A stretch of 56,005 nucleotides of DNA, taken from the NCBI GenBank assembly GCA_930990965.1, contig CAKNRQ010000010.1, forward strand, positions 1 to 56,005, given 5' to 3'. Made by a program: the position numbers and the translations under genes. The notes beneath the pieces are model-generated. The model searched no databases. It saw only the letters and a program-made list of their open reading frames with translations, and was not told where the DNA came from. Shown piece after piece: positions 32,044 to 39,722 of the stretch (position 1 is the first letter of the stretch; every line of letters starts with the position of its first letter). The DNA comes from an uncultured Clostridia bacterium (GTDB lineage: Bacteria > Bacillota > Clostridia > Oscillospirales > Oscillospiraceae).

Positions 32044-32412
32044 TCACTTAAGTCCCTTGATGGCCGGGATGAGGCACAGCAGAGCTATGATGCCCACGAT
32101 GCCCACCACGATACCGGCGACCATCATGTCCCAGATCATGGTCATGCACATGCCTACGCCAAGGATTATGGCGCCCGCGACGCCGAGCAGCGTTATGGCG
32201 ATTGCACGGCCGTTGAAGACGATGGCGGGCTTGCCGCTCATCTTGCGGCGCACCATGACCATCACGAGCAGGATAACGGCGCCGACAGCTCCGACGACTA
32301 CGCCGGGCGTGAAGGCGTTCCACTCGGGCAGCAGGGCCATGCACATGCCTAGAGCGAAGAGGATGCCGCCCACCGTGCTGAGTATCAGCGTTACAAAGTC
32401 TTTCTTTTTCAT
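32044..32412 (-). CDS. Four-helix membrane protein with internal GMC duplication
   Basis: A 122-residue membrane protein of two similar halves. The first has GGILFALGMCMALLPEWNAF then PGVVVGAVGAV; the second has GAIILGVGMCMTMIWDMMVA then GIVVGIVGII. The same unit occurs once in the protein at 28654-29031, so this gene looks like its duplicated form. Conserved Gly-Met-Cys in each first helix is striking. ATG 32412 has GGAGG 8 bases upstream, but that site lies in a 12-base-pair stem (32418-32475), so translation may be regulated. No function is known to me. Confidence 0.8.
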   Translation of the reverse strand: MKKKDFVTLILSTVGGILFALGMCMALLPEWNAFTPGVVVGAVGAVILLVMVMVRRKMSGKPAIVFNGRAIAITLLGVAGAIILGVGMCMTMIWDMMVAGIVVGIVGIIALLCLIPAIKGLK

Positions 32413-32417
32413 AATCA

Positions 32418-32475
32418 AAACCTCCGGTACTTTGTTTTCTCTTTACGTGTGAAAGCATAGTCCGGAGGTTTTGAA
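32418..32475 (-). promoter_or_regulatory. Ribosome-site-sequestering hairpin
   Basis: CAAAACCTCCGG (32418-32429) is perfectly complementary to CCGGAGGTTTTG (32464-32475). In the minus-strand mRNA the downstream arm contains the Shine-Dalgarno GGAGG of the gene starting at 32412, so the site is fully paired. The loop is 34 bases. No T-run follows; this is not a terminator. Confidence 0.6.
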
Positions 32476-32503
32476 GAATTGCTATTGAATTGTTTGCGTT
32501 TTG

Positions 32504-33091
32504 TTAAATAATGCCCGTCACAAAAATCTCGATGCCTATGACTATAAGTATCACGCCGCCCAGTATCTGCGCTTTGTTTGAAAGGCGGGTGCCGAACTTC
32601 TGGCCGATGAGCACGCCGGCCGTGCAGATAACAAAGGTCACAACGGCTATGATGAGCGCGGCAGCCACGGCCATGAGCGCGCCGTACTCGGCGATGGTGA
32701 AGCCTACAGAGAGCGCATCAATGCTCGTTGCAATGCCCTGGACCATGAGCGCGCCAATCCCTAACCCAGCGTCCTCCGACTCACAGCCGCCGCGGTTGCG
32801 AATGCCCTCTATCAGCATCTTGCCGCCTATAAAGCACAGCAGCACGAGAGCTATCCAGGGTATCAATTTCTCAAAGGCCTGGAAATACTGTACGACCGTG
32901 TGTATACATACCCAACCTATAAGCGGCATAGCACACTGGAAAACGGCAAACACGCCGGCTATCAGCAGCGCCCTGCTCCGCTTCATACATGGACAGTTCA
33001 TGCCGTTGGCCAGCGACACTGAAAAGGCATCCATAGCCAGCCCCGCGCCCAGCATGACGCTGTTGAACACAAACCCTAAGCTCCATTCCAT
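32504..33091 (-). CDS. mntP: Manganese efflux pump MntP
   Basis: A 195-residue six-helix protein of the MntP (UPF0059) family, which exports manganese. Both family repeats are visible: GAGLAMDAFSVSLANGM in the first half and MVQGIATSIDALSVGFTIAE in the second, each with the conserved acidic residue and serine of the transport site. ATG 33091 has GGAGG upstream. The leader carries a terminator-like hairpin before the ribosome site, so expression may depend on an RNA-level manganese or other signal. No yybP-ykoY consensus could be seen. Confidence 0.92.
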   Translation of the reverse strand: MEWSLGFVFNSVMLGAGLAMDAFSVSLANGMNCPCMKRSRALLIAGVFAVFQCAMPLIGWVCIHTVVQYFQAFEKLIPWIALVLLCFIGGKMLIEGIRNRGGCESEDAGLGIGALMVQGIATSIDALSVGFTIAEYGALMAVAAALIIAVVTFVICTAGVLIGQKFGTRLSNKAQILGGVILIVIGIEIFVTGII

Positions 33092-33120
33092 CTCTCTTTT
33101 GCCTCCAAGCGTACTCGTAT

Positions 33121-33201
33121 AACAAAAACACCGGGCGCGCCTGTCGGCTGCACCCGGTTAAAATCGAGGAAAAGGCCACATGTACAGCAACAGACGTACA
33201 T
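33121..33201 (-). promoter_or_regulatory. mntP leader with terminator/attenuator
   Basis: In the minus-strand RNA a CATGTAC/GTACATG hairpin (arms at 33195-33201 and 33178-33184) is followed by ACCGGGTGC pairing with GCGCCCGGT (33150-33158 with 33130-33138, one G-U pair) and then GUUUUUGUU. The terminator lies about 30 bases before mntP, an attenuation layout. Confidence 0.45.
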
Positions 33202-33342
33202 GAGTCTCGCAATTTAAAACAAGCCAGACCAATAGGCCAGTATGTTGACTTGCTACACAAGCGTGCTTGCTACTCCCTCATTGGGTATTTTGTTCGTCCT
33301 ATTAAAACATTTTTCGTCCGAAATGTCAATATCCATGTGGCG

Positions 33343-33669
33343 TCACGCGCTCATGGCTTTATAGTTCTCTCCCCAGCTCTGCATGGCGTCCAATATCGGC
33401 TTGAGGCTCATGCCCAGTTCGGTCAGGCTGTACTCCACGCGCGGCGGCACCTCGGCGTACACCTCGCGGTGCACCAGGCCTTTGTTCTCCATATCCCTGA
33501 GCTGAGCTGTCAGCACCTTCTGAGACACACTTCCAATGGACTTCTTTAGTTCACCGAAACGTTTGGTCCCCGGCATCAGGTCACGCAGTATGAGCACTTT
33601 CCACTTGTCGCCGATGAGCGTCAGCGTTGTTTCCACCGGGCAGGCCGGCAAATTCTCAGGTACGGACAT
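33343..33669 (-). CDS. HxlR family transcriptional regulator
   Basis: A 108-residue winged-helix regulator with the HxlR signature CPVETTLTLIGDKWKVLILR at the N-terminus, then GTKRFGELKKSIGSVSQKVL and RDMENKGLVHREVYAEVPPR and the ending SLKPILDAMQSWGENY. HxlR proteins sense redox-active electrophiles, often via the N-terminal cysteine seen here. ATG 33669 has GGAGGAA upstream. It is divergent from the nitroreductase operon with a palindrome between them, so it probably controls that operon and itself. Confidence 0.92.
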   Translation of the reverse strand: MSVPENLPACPVETTLTLIGDKWKVLILRDLMPGTKRFGELKKSIGSVSQKVLTAQLRDMENKGLVHREVYAEVPPRVEYSLTELGMSLKPILDAMQSWGENYKAMSA

Positions 33670-33707
33670 AGCTATTCCTCCTTCAATAGTTTCCTCCAGG
33701 TAACTAT

Positions 33708-33723
33708 AGCACATTATTGTGCT
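33708..33723. promoter_or_regulatory. HxlR operator candidate
   Basis: AGCACA-TTAT-TGTGCT is a perfect palindrome in the divergent hxlR/nitroreductase region. It abuts TATAGT, a possible -10 for the HxlR gene on the minus strand. A plus-strand TTACAT/TAAAAT pair (about 33728-33755) may serve the operon. Confidence 0.55.
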
Positions 33724-33800
33724 TACTTTACATTTCTTCTCTACGCCCATAAAATAACATCAGAACGAGGCCATGTCAAGGGCCAATGGAGGCATGTGCG

Positions 33801-34661
33801 ATGAACAAAGCCCAATTCACTGTGGACAAGAGCAAGTGCGTAAGTTGCGGCCGGTGCGTCAATGTGTGCCCCGGCGGGGTGCTGAGCATGGAGGACGGCG
33901 CGCCGGACATAGCGGAGTTTGAGGACTTCGGCTGGAACGGCTGCTGGAAGTGCGAGCACTGCCTCGCCGTGTGTCCCACGGGCGCGGTTTCCATATTCGG
34001 CAAGCGCGCGGAAGACTGCCTCCCGCCGCCGGAAAACGCCGCCGCCGTGCTCGACGCACTGATAGCGAACCGCCGCTCCTGCCGGAGATACCGACAGAAA
34101 AACGTGGAGAGGGCCGTCATGGACGGCATGCTCGCCCAACTTGCGAATGCGCCTAACGGCGGCAACAAGCAGCAGGTTGAGTTCACGCTGCTGGACAACC
34201 TGAGTGATACCGAGCGTTTCCGGCGCATCGCCTACCGGCGCATGGATGAGCTGGCCGCCCAGGACGTTTATCCCCGGGGCTTCGACGCGCCGTCCTATGG
34301 CGACATGAAGCGCTGGGAGGCCACAGTCCGGCCCGACATGCTCTTTTGCGGAGCGCCTCACCTGCTGATCCCGCACGCTCCGCTCGGTTCCGGCGAGCCG
34401 GTGCAGGACGTACTCATCGCCGCGGCCTACTTTGAATTGCTGTGCGCCTCGCGCGGCCTGGGCGCGGTAATTATGACCTTCCCGCTCGGCGCGCTGGCGA
34501 ACATGCCGGAGGTGAAGGCGCTGCTGAAAATACCAGAAAACCACTACGCCGGTGTGATAATAGGCTTCGGCTACCCCGAGATTAAATACGCCAGAGGCGC
34601 GTGCAGGACGCTTGGCGCGGAGAGAATACACCGCGTACACATAGAGGAGGAAGTAAAATGA
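33801..34661 (+). CDS. Nitroreductase family protein with N-terminal 2[4Fe-4S] ferredoxin domain
   Basis: A 286-residue flavoprotein. Residues about 5-65 carry two ferredoxin-like cysteine clusters (CVSCGRCVNVCP and CWKCEHCLAVCP). The nitroreductase fold follows, with RRSCRRYRQKNVERAVMD, LAQLANAPNGGNKQ and a C-terminal AGVIIGFGYPEIKY. Such fused proteins pass electrons from low-potential donors through FeS clusters to FMN and reduce nitro compounds, quinones or similar electrophiles. ATG 33801 has GGAGG upstream. The next gene starts within its last codons (ATGA). Confidence 0.92.
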   Translation: MNKAQFTVDKSKCVSCGRCVNVCPGGVLSMEDGAPDIAEFEDFGWNGCWKCEHCLAVCPTGAVSIFGKRAEDCLPPPENAAAVLDALIANRRSCRRYRQKNVERAVMDGMLAQLANAPNGGNKQQVEFTLLDNLSDTERFRRIAYRRMDELAAQDVYPRGFDAPSYGDMKRWEATVRPDMLFCGAPHLLIPHAPLGSGEPVQDVLIAAAYFELLCASRGLGAVIMTFPLGALANMPEVKALLKIPENHYAGVIIGFGYPEIKYARGACRTLGAERIHRVHIEEEVK

Positions 34662-35275
34662 ACGCTCAGAAATGTCTTGAAATGCTCCGTGAGATAAAGG
34701 ACTGCGCTTTCGCAACCATCGACGAAACCGGCGCGCCGCAGGTGCGTATAATTGACGTGATGCTCGTGGAGGACGGCGCACTCTACTTCTGCACCTCGCG
34801 CGGCAAGGACTTTCACAGCCAGCTCGTGCGCGACGGCCGCGTAGCGGTGACGGGGCTCAACCGGAACTGGCAGATGGTACGCCTCACCGGCACCGCGCAC
34901 AGGCTGCGCGAGCGCAAGGCTTGGATAGACCGCATCTTTGAGGCCAACCCCTCCATGAACAGCGTCTACCCCGGCGAGAGCCGCTATATCCTCGACCCCT
35001 TCTGCATCTGCGAGGGCGAACTTGAGTTCTTCGACCTTGGCAAGGAACCCATCTGCCGCGAGAGTTTCGCGCTGGGCGCCTGGCATGCGACGCCGAAGGG
35101 CTTCGTGATAAGCGACGCTTGCGTGAGCTGCGGACTGTGTGCGGAGCGCTGCCCGCAGAAGTGCATCAGCGAGGGCGCGCCGTATACGATAGCGCAGGAG
35201 CACTGCCTGCACTGCGGGCTATGCCGTGAGACCTGCCCCTTCGGGGCCGTCATACGAAAGGAGGAGGCCAAATGA
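34658..35275 (+). CDS. Pyridoxamine 5'-phosphate oxidase-like flavoprotein with C-terminal ferredoxin domain
   Basis: A 205-residue protein. Residues about 1-140 form a PNPOx-like split-barrel that binds FMN or a related flavin (CAFATIDETGAPQVRIIDVM and YFCTSRGKDFHSQL). Residues about 150-200 hold two [4Fe-4S] motifs (CVSCGLCAERCP and CLHCGLCRETCP). It overlaps the nitroreductase by 4 bases and the transporter by 4 bases. Together with the nitroreductase it suggests an electron-transfer pair acting on an oxidised small molecule. Confidence 0.9.
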   Translation: MNAQKCLEMLREIKDCAFATIDETGAPQVRIIDVMLVEDGALYFCTSRGKDFHSQLVRDGRVAVTGLNRNWQMVRLTGTAHRLRERKAWIDRIFEANPSMNSVYPGESRYILDPFCICEGELEFFDLGKEPICRESFALGAWHATPKGFVISDACVSCGLCAERCPQKCISEGAPYTIAQEHCLHCGLCRETCPFGAVIRKEEAK

Positions 35276-36819
35276 TAGCCGACATTTTTGAGCTGCTTGT
35301 TTCACGCTGGGACTTCTTTGCGGGGCTGCTGCTTGAACACCTGCAAATCTCGCTGACCGCCATAGTCATAGCCATCGTCATAGGCGGCGTGGCCGGAGTG
35401 CTGATAAGCGAGTTCACCCGCGCGTCGAAGCCCACGCTGGCGGTGATAAACTTCCTGTACACTATACCGTCCATCTCCATGCTGGGCTTTTTGATACCCT
35501 TCTCCGGCGTGGGCAATGCGACCGCCATCATCGCGCTGACGGTGTATGCGCTGCTGCCGATGGTGCGCAACACTTATACTGGCATGACGAACCTCAATCC
35601 CGCCATACTCGAGGCCGCGCGCGGCATGGGCTCCACACGGCTACAGATACTCTACAAGGTAAAGCTGCCGCTGGCCATGCCGGTCATAATGAGCGGCATA
35701 CGCAGCATGGTGACCATGACCATCGCCCTGGCAGGCATAGCTAGCTTCATCGGCGCCGGCGGCCTCGGCGTAGCCATCTACCGCGGCATCACCACGAACA
35801 ACGCCGCCATGACCATGGCCGGCAGCCTGCTCATAGCCGTGCTGGCACTGGTGCTGGACTTTGTGCTGGGCTTTGCGGAGAAGCGCATGAACAAGCGCAG
35901 CGAGAAGGCCAGGCGCACAAACAGGGCGGTCGGGGCCGTCGCCGCGCTGGCCTGCCTGGCCCTGATCGCTGTCTCTCTCTTCCGCGGCAGCGCGGCAGAC
36001 ACGATAAACATCGCCACAAAGCCCATGACCGAGCAGTACATACTCGGCGAAGCCCTGGACATTCTCATCGAGCAGGACACGGACCTGAACGTCGAGCTCA
36101 CGCAGGGCGTGGGCGGCGGCACATCGAACATCCAGCCCGCCATGGAGAGCGGCGAGTTCGACATCTACCCCGAGTACACCGGCACGGCCTGGAACATGGT
36201 GCTCATGGAGAGCGGCGTCTACGACGAGAGCATGTTCGGCGAGCTGCAAGAGCGCTACGAGACGGACTACGGCATGAGCTGGCTGGGCATGTACGGCTTC
36301 AACAACACCTACGGCCTCGTAGTGCGCACTGAAATCGCCGAGCAGTACGGCATTGAGACCTACTCTGACCTCGCCAAAGTGGACGATCAGCTCACCTTCG
36401 GCGCGGAGTACGACTTCTTCGAGCGTGAGGACGGCTATGTCGCGCTGTGCGAAACCTATGGTCTCAGTTTCGGTGCGACGATGGACATGGACATTGGCCT
36501 CAAGTACCAGGCCCTGAACCAGGGCGAGATCGACGTCATGGTCATCTTCACCACCGACGGGCAGCTCTCGACTGCGGACGCGGTCGTGCTCGAGGACGAC
36601 AAGGGCTTCTTCCCCAGCTACCTCTGCGGCAACGTCGTGCGCAACGAGGTGCTTGAAGAGCACCCCGAGCTGGAAGAGATATTTGCAAAGCTGACGGACA
36701 CCATCACCGACGCGGACATGGCCGCTATGAACTACGCCGTCGAGACCGAAGGCGCGGAGCCGCGCGACGTGGCCATGGACTTTCTGCGTGAGCATGGGCT
36801 TTTAAACGAGGAGGCATAA
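35272..36819 (+). CDS. Fused permease and substrate-binding protein of a glycine betaine/choline-type ABC importer
   Basis: A 515-residue fusion. Residues about 1-205 are a permease with six helices and the EAARGMGSTRLQILYKVKLP coupling motif. After a seventh helix (about 222-240) comes an OpuAC/OsmF-type binding domain (about 245-510) placed outside the membrane, with GTSNIQPAMESGEFDIYPEY and GTAWN near its ligand pocket. The family imports osmolytes such as glycine betaine, choline or carnitine. It starts with ATG in an ATGA overlap with the previous gene and is followed after 2 bases by its ATPase. Confidence 0.93.
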   Translation: MIADIFELLVSRWDFFAGLLLEHLQISLTAIVIAIVIGGVAGVLISEFTRASKPTLAVINFLYTIPSISMLGFLIPFSGVGNATAIIALTVYALLPMVRNTYTGMTNLNPAILEAARGMGSTRLQILYKVKLPLAMPVIMSGIRSMVTMTIALAGIASFIGAGGLGVAIYRGITTNNAAMTMAGSLLIAVLALVLDFVLGFAEKRMNKRSEKARRTNRAVGAVAALACLALIAVSLFRGSAADTINIATKPMTEQYILGEALDILIEQDTDLNVELTQGVGGGTSNIQPAMESGEFDIYPEYTGTAWNMVLMESGVYDESMFGELQERYETDYGMSWLGMYGFNNTYGLVVRTEIAEQYGIETYSDLAKVDDQLTFGAEYDFFEREDGYVALCETYGLSFGATMDMDIGLKYQALNQGEIDVMVIFTTDGQLSTADAVVLEDDKGFFPSYLCGNVVRNEVLEEHPELEEIFAKLTDTITDADMAAMNYAVETEGAEPRDVAMDFLREHGLLNEEA

Positions 36820-36821
36820 GC

Positions 36822-37622
36822 ATGAGCACCGCTATAGAATTTCGCAACATCTGCAAGAGCTACGGGGAAAAGGTCGTGCTCGACGACTTCAATCTCTGCA
36901 TAGAAAAGGGCGAGTTTGTGACCATCATCGGCTCGTCCGGCTGCGGCAAGACCACGGCGCTCAAGCTGGTCAACGGCCTGCTCACGCCCGACGCCGGTGA
37001 GATACTCATAGGCGGCGAGGACATATCCGGCATGGACCAGGTCCAACTGCGCCGCAACATCGGCTACGCCATCCAGGGCAGCGTGCTCTTTCCGCATATG
37101 ACCGTGGAGCAGAACATAGCTTACGTGCCGAACCTGCTCAACCGCCATGACAAGAAGCGCACGCGCGAGGCCGTGGACAAATGGATGCGCATTGTCGGCC
37201 TGGACGAAGAGCTCAAGCGCCGCTATCCCGACGAGCTCTCCGGTGGACAGCAGCAGCGCGTGGGCATCGCCCGCGCCCTCGCCGCCTCGCCCGAGCTGCT
37301 GCTGATGGATGAGCCCTTCGGCGCGGTGGACGAGATAACCCGCGCCCAGCTCCAGACCGAGCTCCGGCGCATCTGGGAGCAGACGGGCATCACCGTGCTC
37401 TTCGTCACACACGATATCTCCGAGGCGCTCAAGCTCGGCAGCCACGTACTTGTCATGGACGCGGGCAGGATAGAACAGTACGCCACGCCTGCGGAGCTGC
37501 TGCGCTCGCCCGCCACGGACTTCGTGCACCGCCTCGTAGAGCGCGAGCGCAGGGCCTGCCGCCTGCCCGACGGGCAGCTCGCAGACTGCGAGTGGTCTGG
37601 CGCAGGCGCGGCGCGGCAATAG
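36822..37622 (+). CDS. ABC importer ATPase (OpuCA/ProV-like, without CBS domains)
   Basis: A 266-residue ATPase with Walker A GSSGCGKTT (about residues 36-44), Q-loop AIQGSVLFPHMTVEQN, signature LSGGQQQRVGIARALA, Walker B LLLMDEPFGAVD and switch THDISEA. Classical OpuCA continues with two CBS domains that sense ionic strength; here the protein ends about 25 residues after the ATPase core, so that sensor is absent. It pairs with the fused permease/binding protein immediately upstream. Confidence 0.93.
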   Translation: MSTAIEFRNICKSYGEKVVLDDFNLCIEKGEFVTIIGSSGCGKTTALKLVNGLLTPDAGEILIGGEDISGMDQVQLRRNIGYAIQGSVLFPHMTVEQNIAYVPNLLNRHDKKRTREAVDKWMRIVGLDEELKRRYPDELSGGQQQRVGIARALAASPELLLMDEPFGAVDEITRAQLQTELRRIWEQTGITVLFVTHDISEALKLGSHVLVMDAGRIEQYATPAELLRSPATDFVHRLVERERRACRLPDGQLADCEWSGAGAARQ

Positions 37623-37638
37623 AACGGCGGTGAACCAT

Positions 37639-38412
37639 ATGACCCAGGACGAGAGACTTGAATACCTGATACGATACCTGCTCGCGGAAAGGCGCGAGTA
37701 CGAAGGCACGGTCATACCCGAAAGTACGGACGAGCGCCGCAGGCTGCTGCGCGCGCTGATGAACGTGCGCGCGCCGTCAGCGATAGATGTGGACTTCCTG
37801 GCCGTGCAGGACGAGTATTTGCAAGCGCGGCTCACAGAGCGCGGCGTGCAGCGCGCGGAAGAGCTGACGTCTGTGGAACCCTGCATCTACCTCTGGCAAG
37901 GCGATATCACGACTCTGGCCGCCGATGCCATAGTTAACGCAGCGAACTCCGGCATGACCGGCTGCTACGTCCCCTGCCACGGCTGCATAGACAACGCCAT
38001 CCACACCTACGCGGGCGTGCAGCTCCGGCTCGAGTGCGCGCGGATAATGGCAGCGCAGGGCCACGAGGAGCCAACAGGCAGGGCGAAGATAACGCGGGGC
38101 TATAACCTACCGGCAAAGTACGTATTGCACACCGTCGGGCCCATCGTATCCCGCGCTCCCACGCTGCGAGACTGTGAGCTCCTGGAGAGCTGCTACCGCT
38201 CCTGCCTCGAGCTCGCCGTGGCAAACGGCCTCAAGAGCGTGGCCTTCTGCTGCATTTCAACGGGCGAATTTCACTTCCCGAACGAGGCCGCGGCGCGCAT
38301 TGCCGTCAAGACCGTGCGCGAGTTCATTCACAACGGACACAGCGATATGAAGGTGATTTTCAATGTTTTCAAGGATAAAGACCGCGATATCTACACAAAT
38401 CTCCTCGGTTGA
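37639..38412 (+). CDS. Zinc-containing macrodomain protein-ADP-ribose hydrolase
   Basis: A 257-residue macrodomain protein that removes ADP-ribose from modified proteins. An N-terminal helical part (about residues 1-75) precedes the macrodomain, which shows WQGDITTLAADAIVNAANSG and the zinc-site block GCYVPCHGCIDNAIHTYAG, the hallmark of the SirTM-linked Zn-Macro group; later ISTGEFHFP matches the phosphate loop. ATG 37639 is preferred over a GTG three codons upstream, since GGCGGTGA precedes it. Its last 50 bases overlap the sirtuin gene, indicating tight co-expression. Confidence 0.93.
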   Translation: MTQDERLEYLIRYLLAERREYEGTVIPESTDERRRLLRALMNVRAPSAIDVDFLAVQDEYLQARLTERGVQRAEELTSVEPCIYLWQGDITTLAADAIVNAANSGMTGCYVPCHGCIDNAIHTYAGVQLRLECARIMAAQGHEEPTGRAKITRGYNLPAKYVLHTVGPIVSRAPTLRDCELLESCYRSCLELAVANGLKSVAFCCISTGEFHFPNEAAARIAVKTVREFIHNGHSDMKVIFNVFKDKDRDIYTNLLG

Positions 38413-39232
38413 GCGGCTGGCGCACGAGCTGGAAAGTGCAGACGCCATAGTCGTGGGCGCGGGGGCCGGGCTTTCAACCTCGGCGGGCTACGAGTACGGC
38501 GGCGAGCGCTTCCGCGAGAATTTCGCCGACTTTGAGGCCAAATACGGCTTCCACGACATGTACTCCGGCGGCTTTTACCCCTTCCCGACTGAGGAGGAGC
38601 GCTGGGCCTACTGGAGCCGCTTCATAATGCTCAACCGCTACACTGATCTGCCGAAGGACACATATTCGAAGCTTCTGCGCCTGTTGGACAGCCGCGACTA
38701 CTTCGTCCTCACGACGAACGTAGACCACTGTTTCCAGCGAGCGGGTTTCGACAAGCACCGGCTCTTCTACACCCAGGGCGACTACGGCCTCTGGCAGTGC
38801 TCAAAGCCCTGCTGCGACAAGACCTGGGACAACGAGGACGTTGTCCGGCGCATGTACGCCGAACAGCGGGATATGCGCGTACCCACGGAGCTCATGCCGC
38901 GCTGCCCGGTCTGCGGCAGGCCGATGAGCATGAACCTGCGCTCCGACGACACCTTTGTACAGGACGAGGGCTGGTACGCCGCCGCCGGGCGCTACAGCAA
39001 TTTCCTGCGCCGCCACGAGGGACTGCATGTGCTCTACCTGGAACTCGGCGTGGGCATGAACACCCCGGTCATCATCAAGTACCCATTCTGGCGCATGACT
39101 TACGAGAACCCGAGGGCCACATACGCCTGCGTGAACTACGGCGAGGCCTACGCCCCGCGCGAGATAGCCAGGAGGTCCATCTGCATAGACGGCGACATAG
39201 ACGCCGTGCTGGACAGGCTAAAGAGCGAATAA
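38363..39232 (+). CDS. Class M sirtuin (SirTM), probable protein ADP-ribosyltransferase
   Basis: A 289-residue Sir2-family protein. The NAD-binding motif is GAGAGLSTSAGYEY (about residues 32-45) and TTNVDHCFQRAG is the usual TTN-D segment. At the position of the classical catalytic histidine it reads TQGDYGLWQC, the substitution described for SirTM enzymes, which ADP-ribosylate rather than deacylate. Four zinc-type cysteines follow (CSKPCC and CPVCG). SirTMs described so far modify a lipoylated GcvH-like protein encoded next door; no such gene or lipoate ligase is here. Start ATG 38363 has AAGGTGA upstream. Confidence 0.9.
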   Translation: MFSRIKTAISTQISSVERLAHELESADAIVVGAGAGLSTSAGYEYGGERFRENFADFEAKYGFHDMYSGGFYPFPTEEERWAYWSRFIMLNRYTDLPKDTYSKLLRLLDSRDYFVLTTNVDHCFQRAGFDKHRLFYTQGDYGLWQCSKPCCDKTWDNEDVVRRMYAEQRDMRVPTELMPRCPVCGRPMSMNLRSDDTFVQDEGWYAAAGRYSNFLRRHEGLHVLYLELGVGMNTPVIIKYPFWRMTYENPRATYACVNYGEAYAPREIARRSICIDGDIDAVLDRLKSE

Positions 39233-39233
39233 A

Positions 39234-39268
39234 AAGCCGCCGCGGGCTAATCTCGCGGCGGTCTTTAC
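39234..39268. terminator. Intrinsic terminator
   Basis: CCGCCGCG (39237-39244) pairs with CGCGGCGG (39254-39261), with A5 before and TCTTT after; it ends the six-gene operon and faces the convergent small gene. Confidence 0.75.
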
Positions 39269-39525
39269 TTTTCCTCCATCGCCTTCACTATGTCGCCGAA
39301 GCGCTCCGTGACGGCATCGTAGTTTTCCCGCAGGTGCGGGTAGAGGCAGCGCGAACAGTCTTTGACCCCGCTGGGCAGATAGTCAAAGTCGCCGCCACAG
39401 TCCCGGCCGAGGGCATATAAGGGGCAATAGCAGAACAGGCAGTTGAAGTTATCCCGATCCGCGCCCTCGTGGCAGGGGAAGTACTCACAGTCCCGGTGGG
39501 AGAAATAGGTGTAGTTCCGGCTCAT
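39265..39525 (-). CDS. Cysteine-rich small domain protein
   Basis: An 86-residue protein with eight cysteines in the PF04071-type pattern: HRDCEYFPCH, FNCLFCYCPLY, RDCGG and VKDCSRCLYPH. Such domains probably bind metal or an FeS cluster; some occur beside cobalamin genes, but none are here. It starts at 39525, 11 bases after the DUF951 gene, and is the last gene of the rarA transcription unit. Confidence 0.85.
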   Translation of the reverse strand: MSRNYTYFSHRDCEYFPCHEGADRDNFNCLFCYCPLYALGRDCGGDFDYLPSGVKDCSRCLYPHLRENYDAVTERFGDIVKAMEEK

Positions 39526-39536
39526 ACTTTGGCCTC

Positions 39537-39722
39537 TCAGGGTTCGGGGCGCTCTATCTTTTTGACGTTGCGCTCGAACTTGCTCCTCGGCCCCATGACT
39601 TCGCGAGAACAGCCCAGACAGCGCAGACGGAAGTCGGCGCCGATGCGCAGCACCTCCCAGCGGTCGCTGCCGCAGGGGTGGGCCTTCTTCATGACCAGCG
39701 TGTCGCCCACGCGTATGTCCAT
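39537..39722 (-). CDS. DUF951 family protein
   Basis: A 61-residue protein with the DUF951 pattern: VGDTLVMKKAHPCGSDRWEV, then GADFRLRCLGCSREV and MGPRSKFERNVKKI. The conserved HPCG and CLGC cysteines suggest a small metal or nucleic-acid binding fold; function unknown. ATG 39722 overlaps the rarA stop (TGATG). DUF951 genes are common in Bacillota near DNA-metabolism genes. Confidence 0.88.
   Translation of the reverse strand: MDIRVGDTLVMKKAHPCGSDRWEVLRIGADFRLRCLGCSREVMGPRSKFERNVKKIERPEP

Noticed and set aside
35641-36795. Long minus-strand open frame opposite the osmolyte importer
   Set aside because: Composition is valine/histidine/leucine-rich as expected from reversed GC-rich codons; the plus-strand gene is unmistakable.
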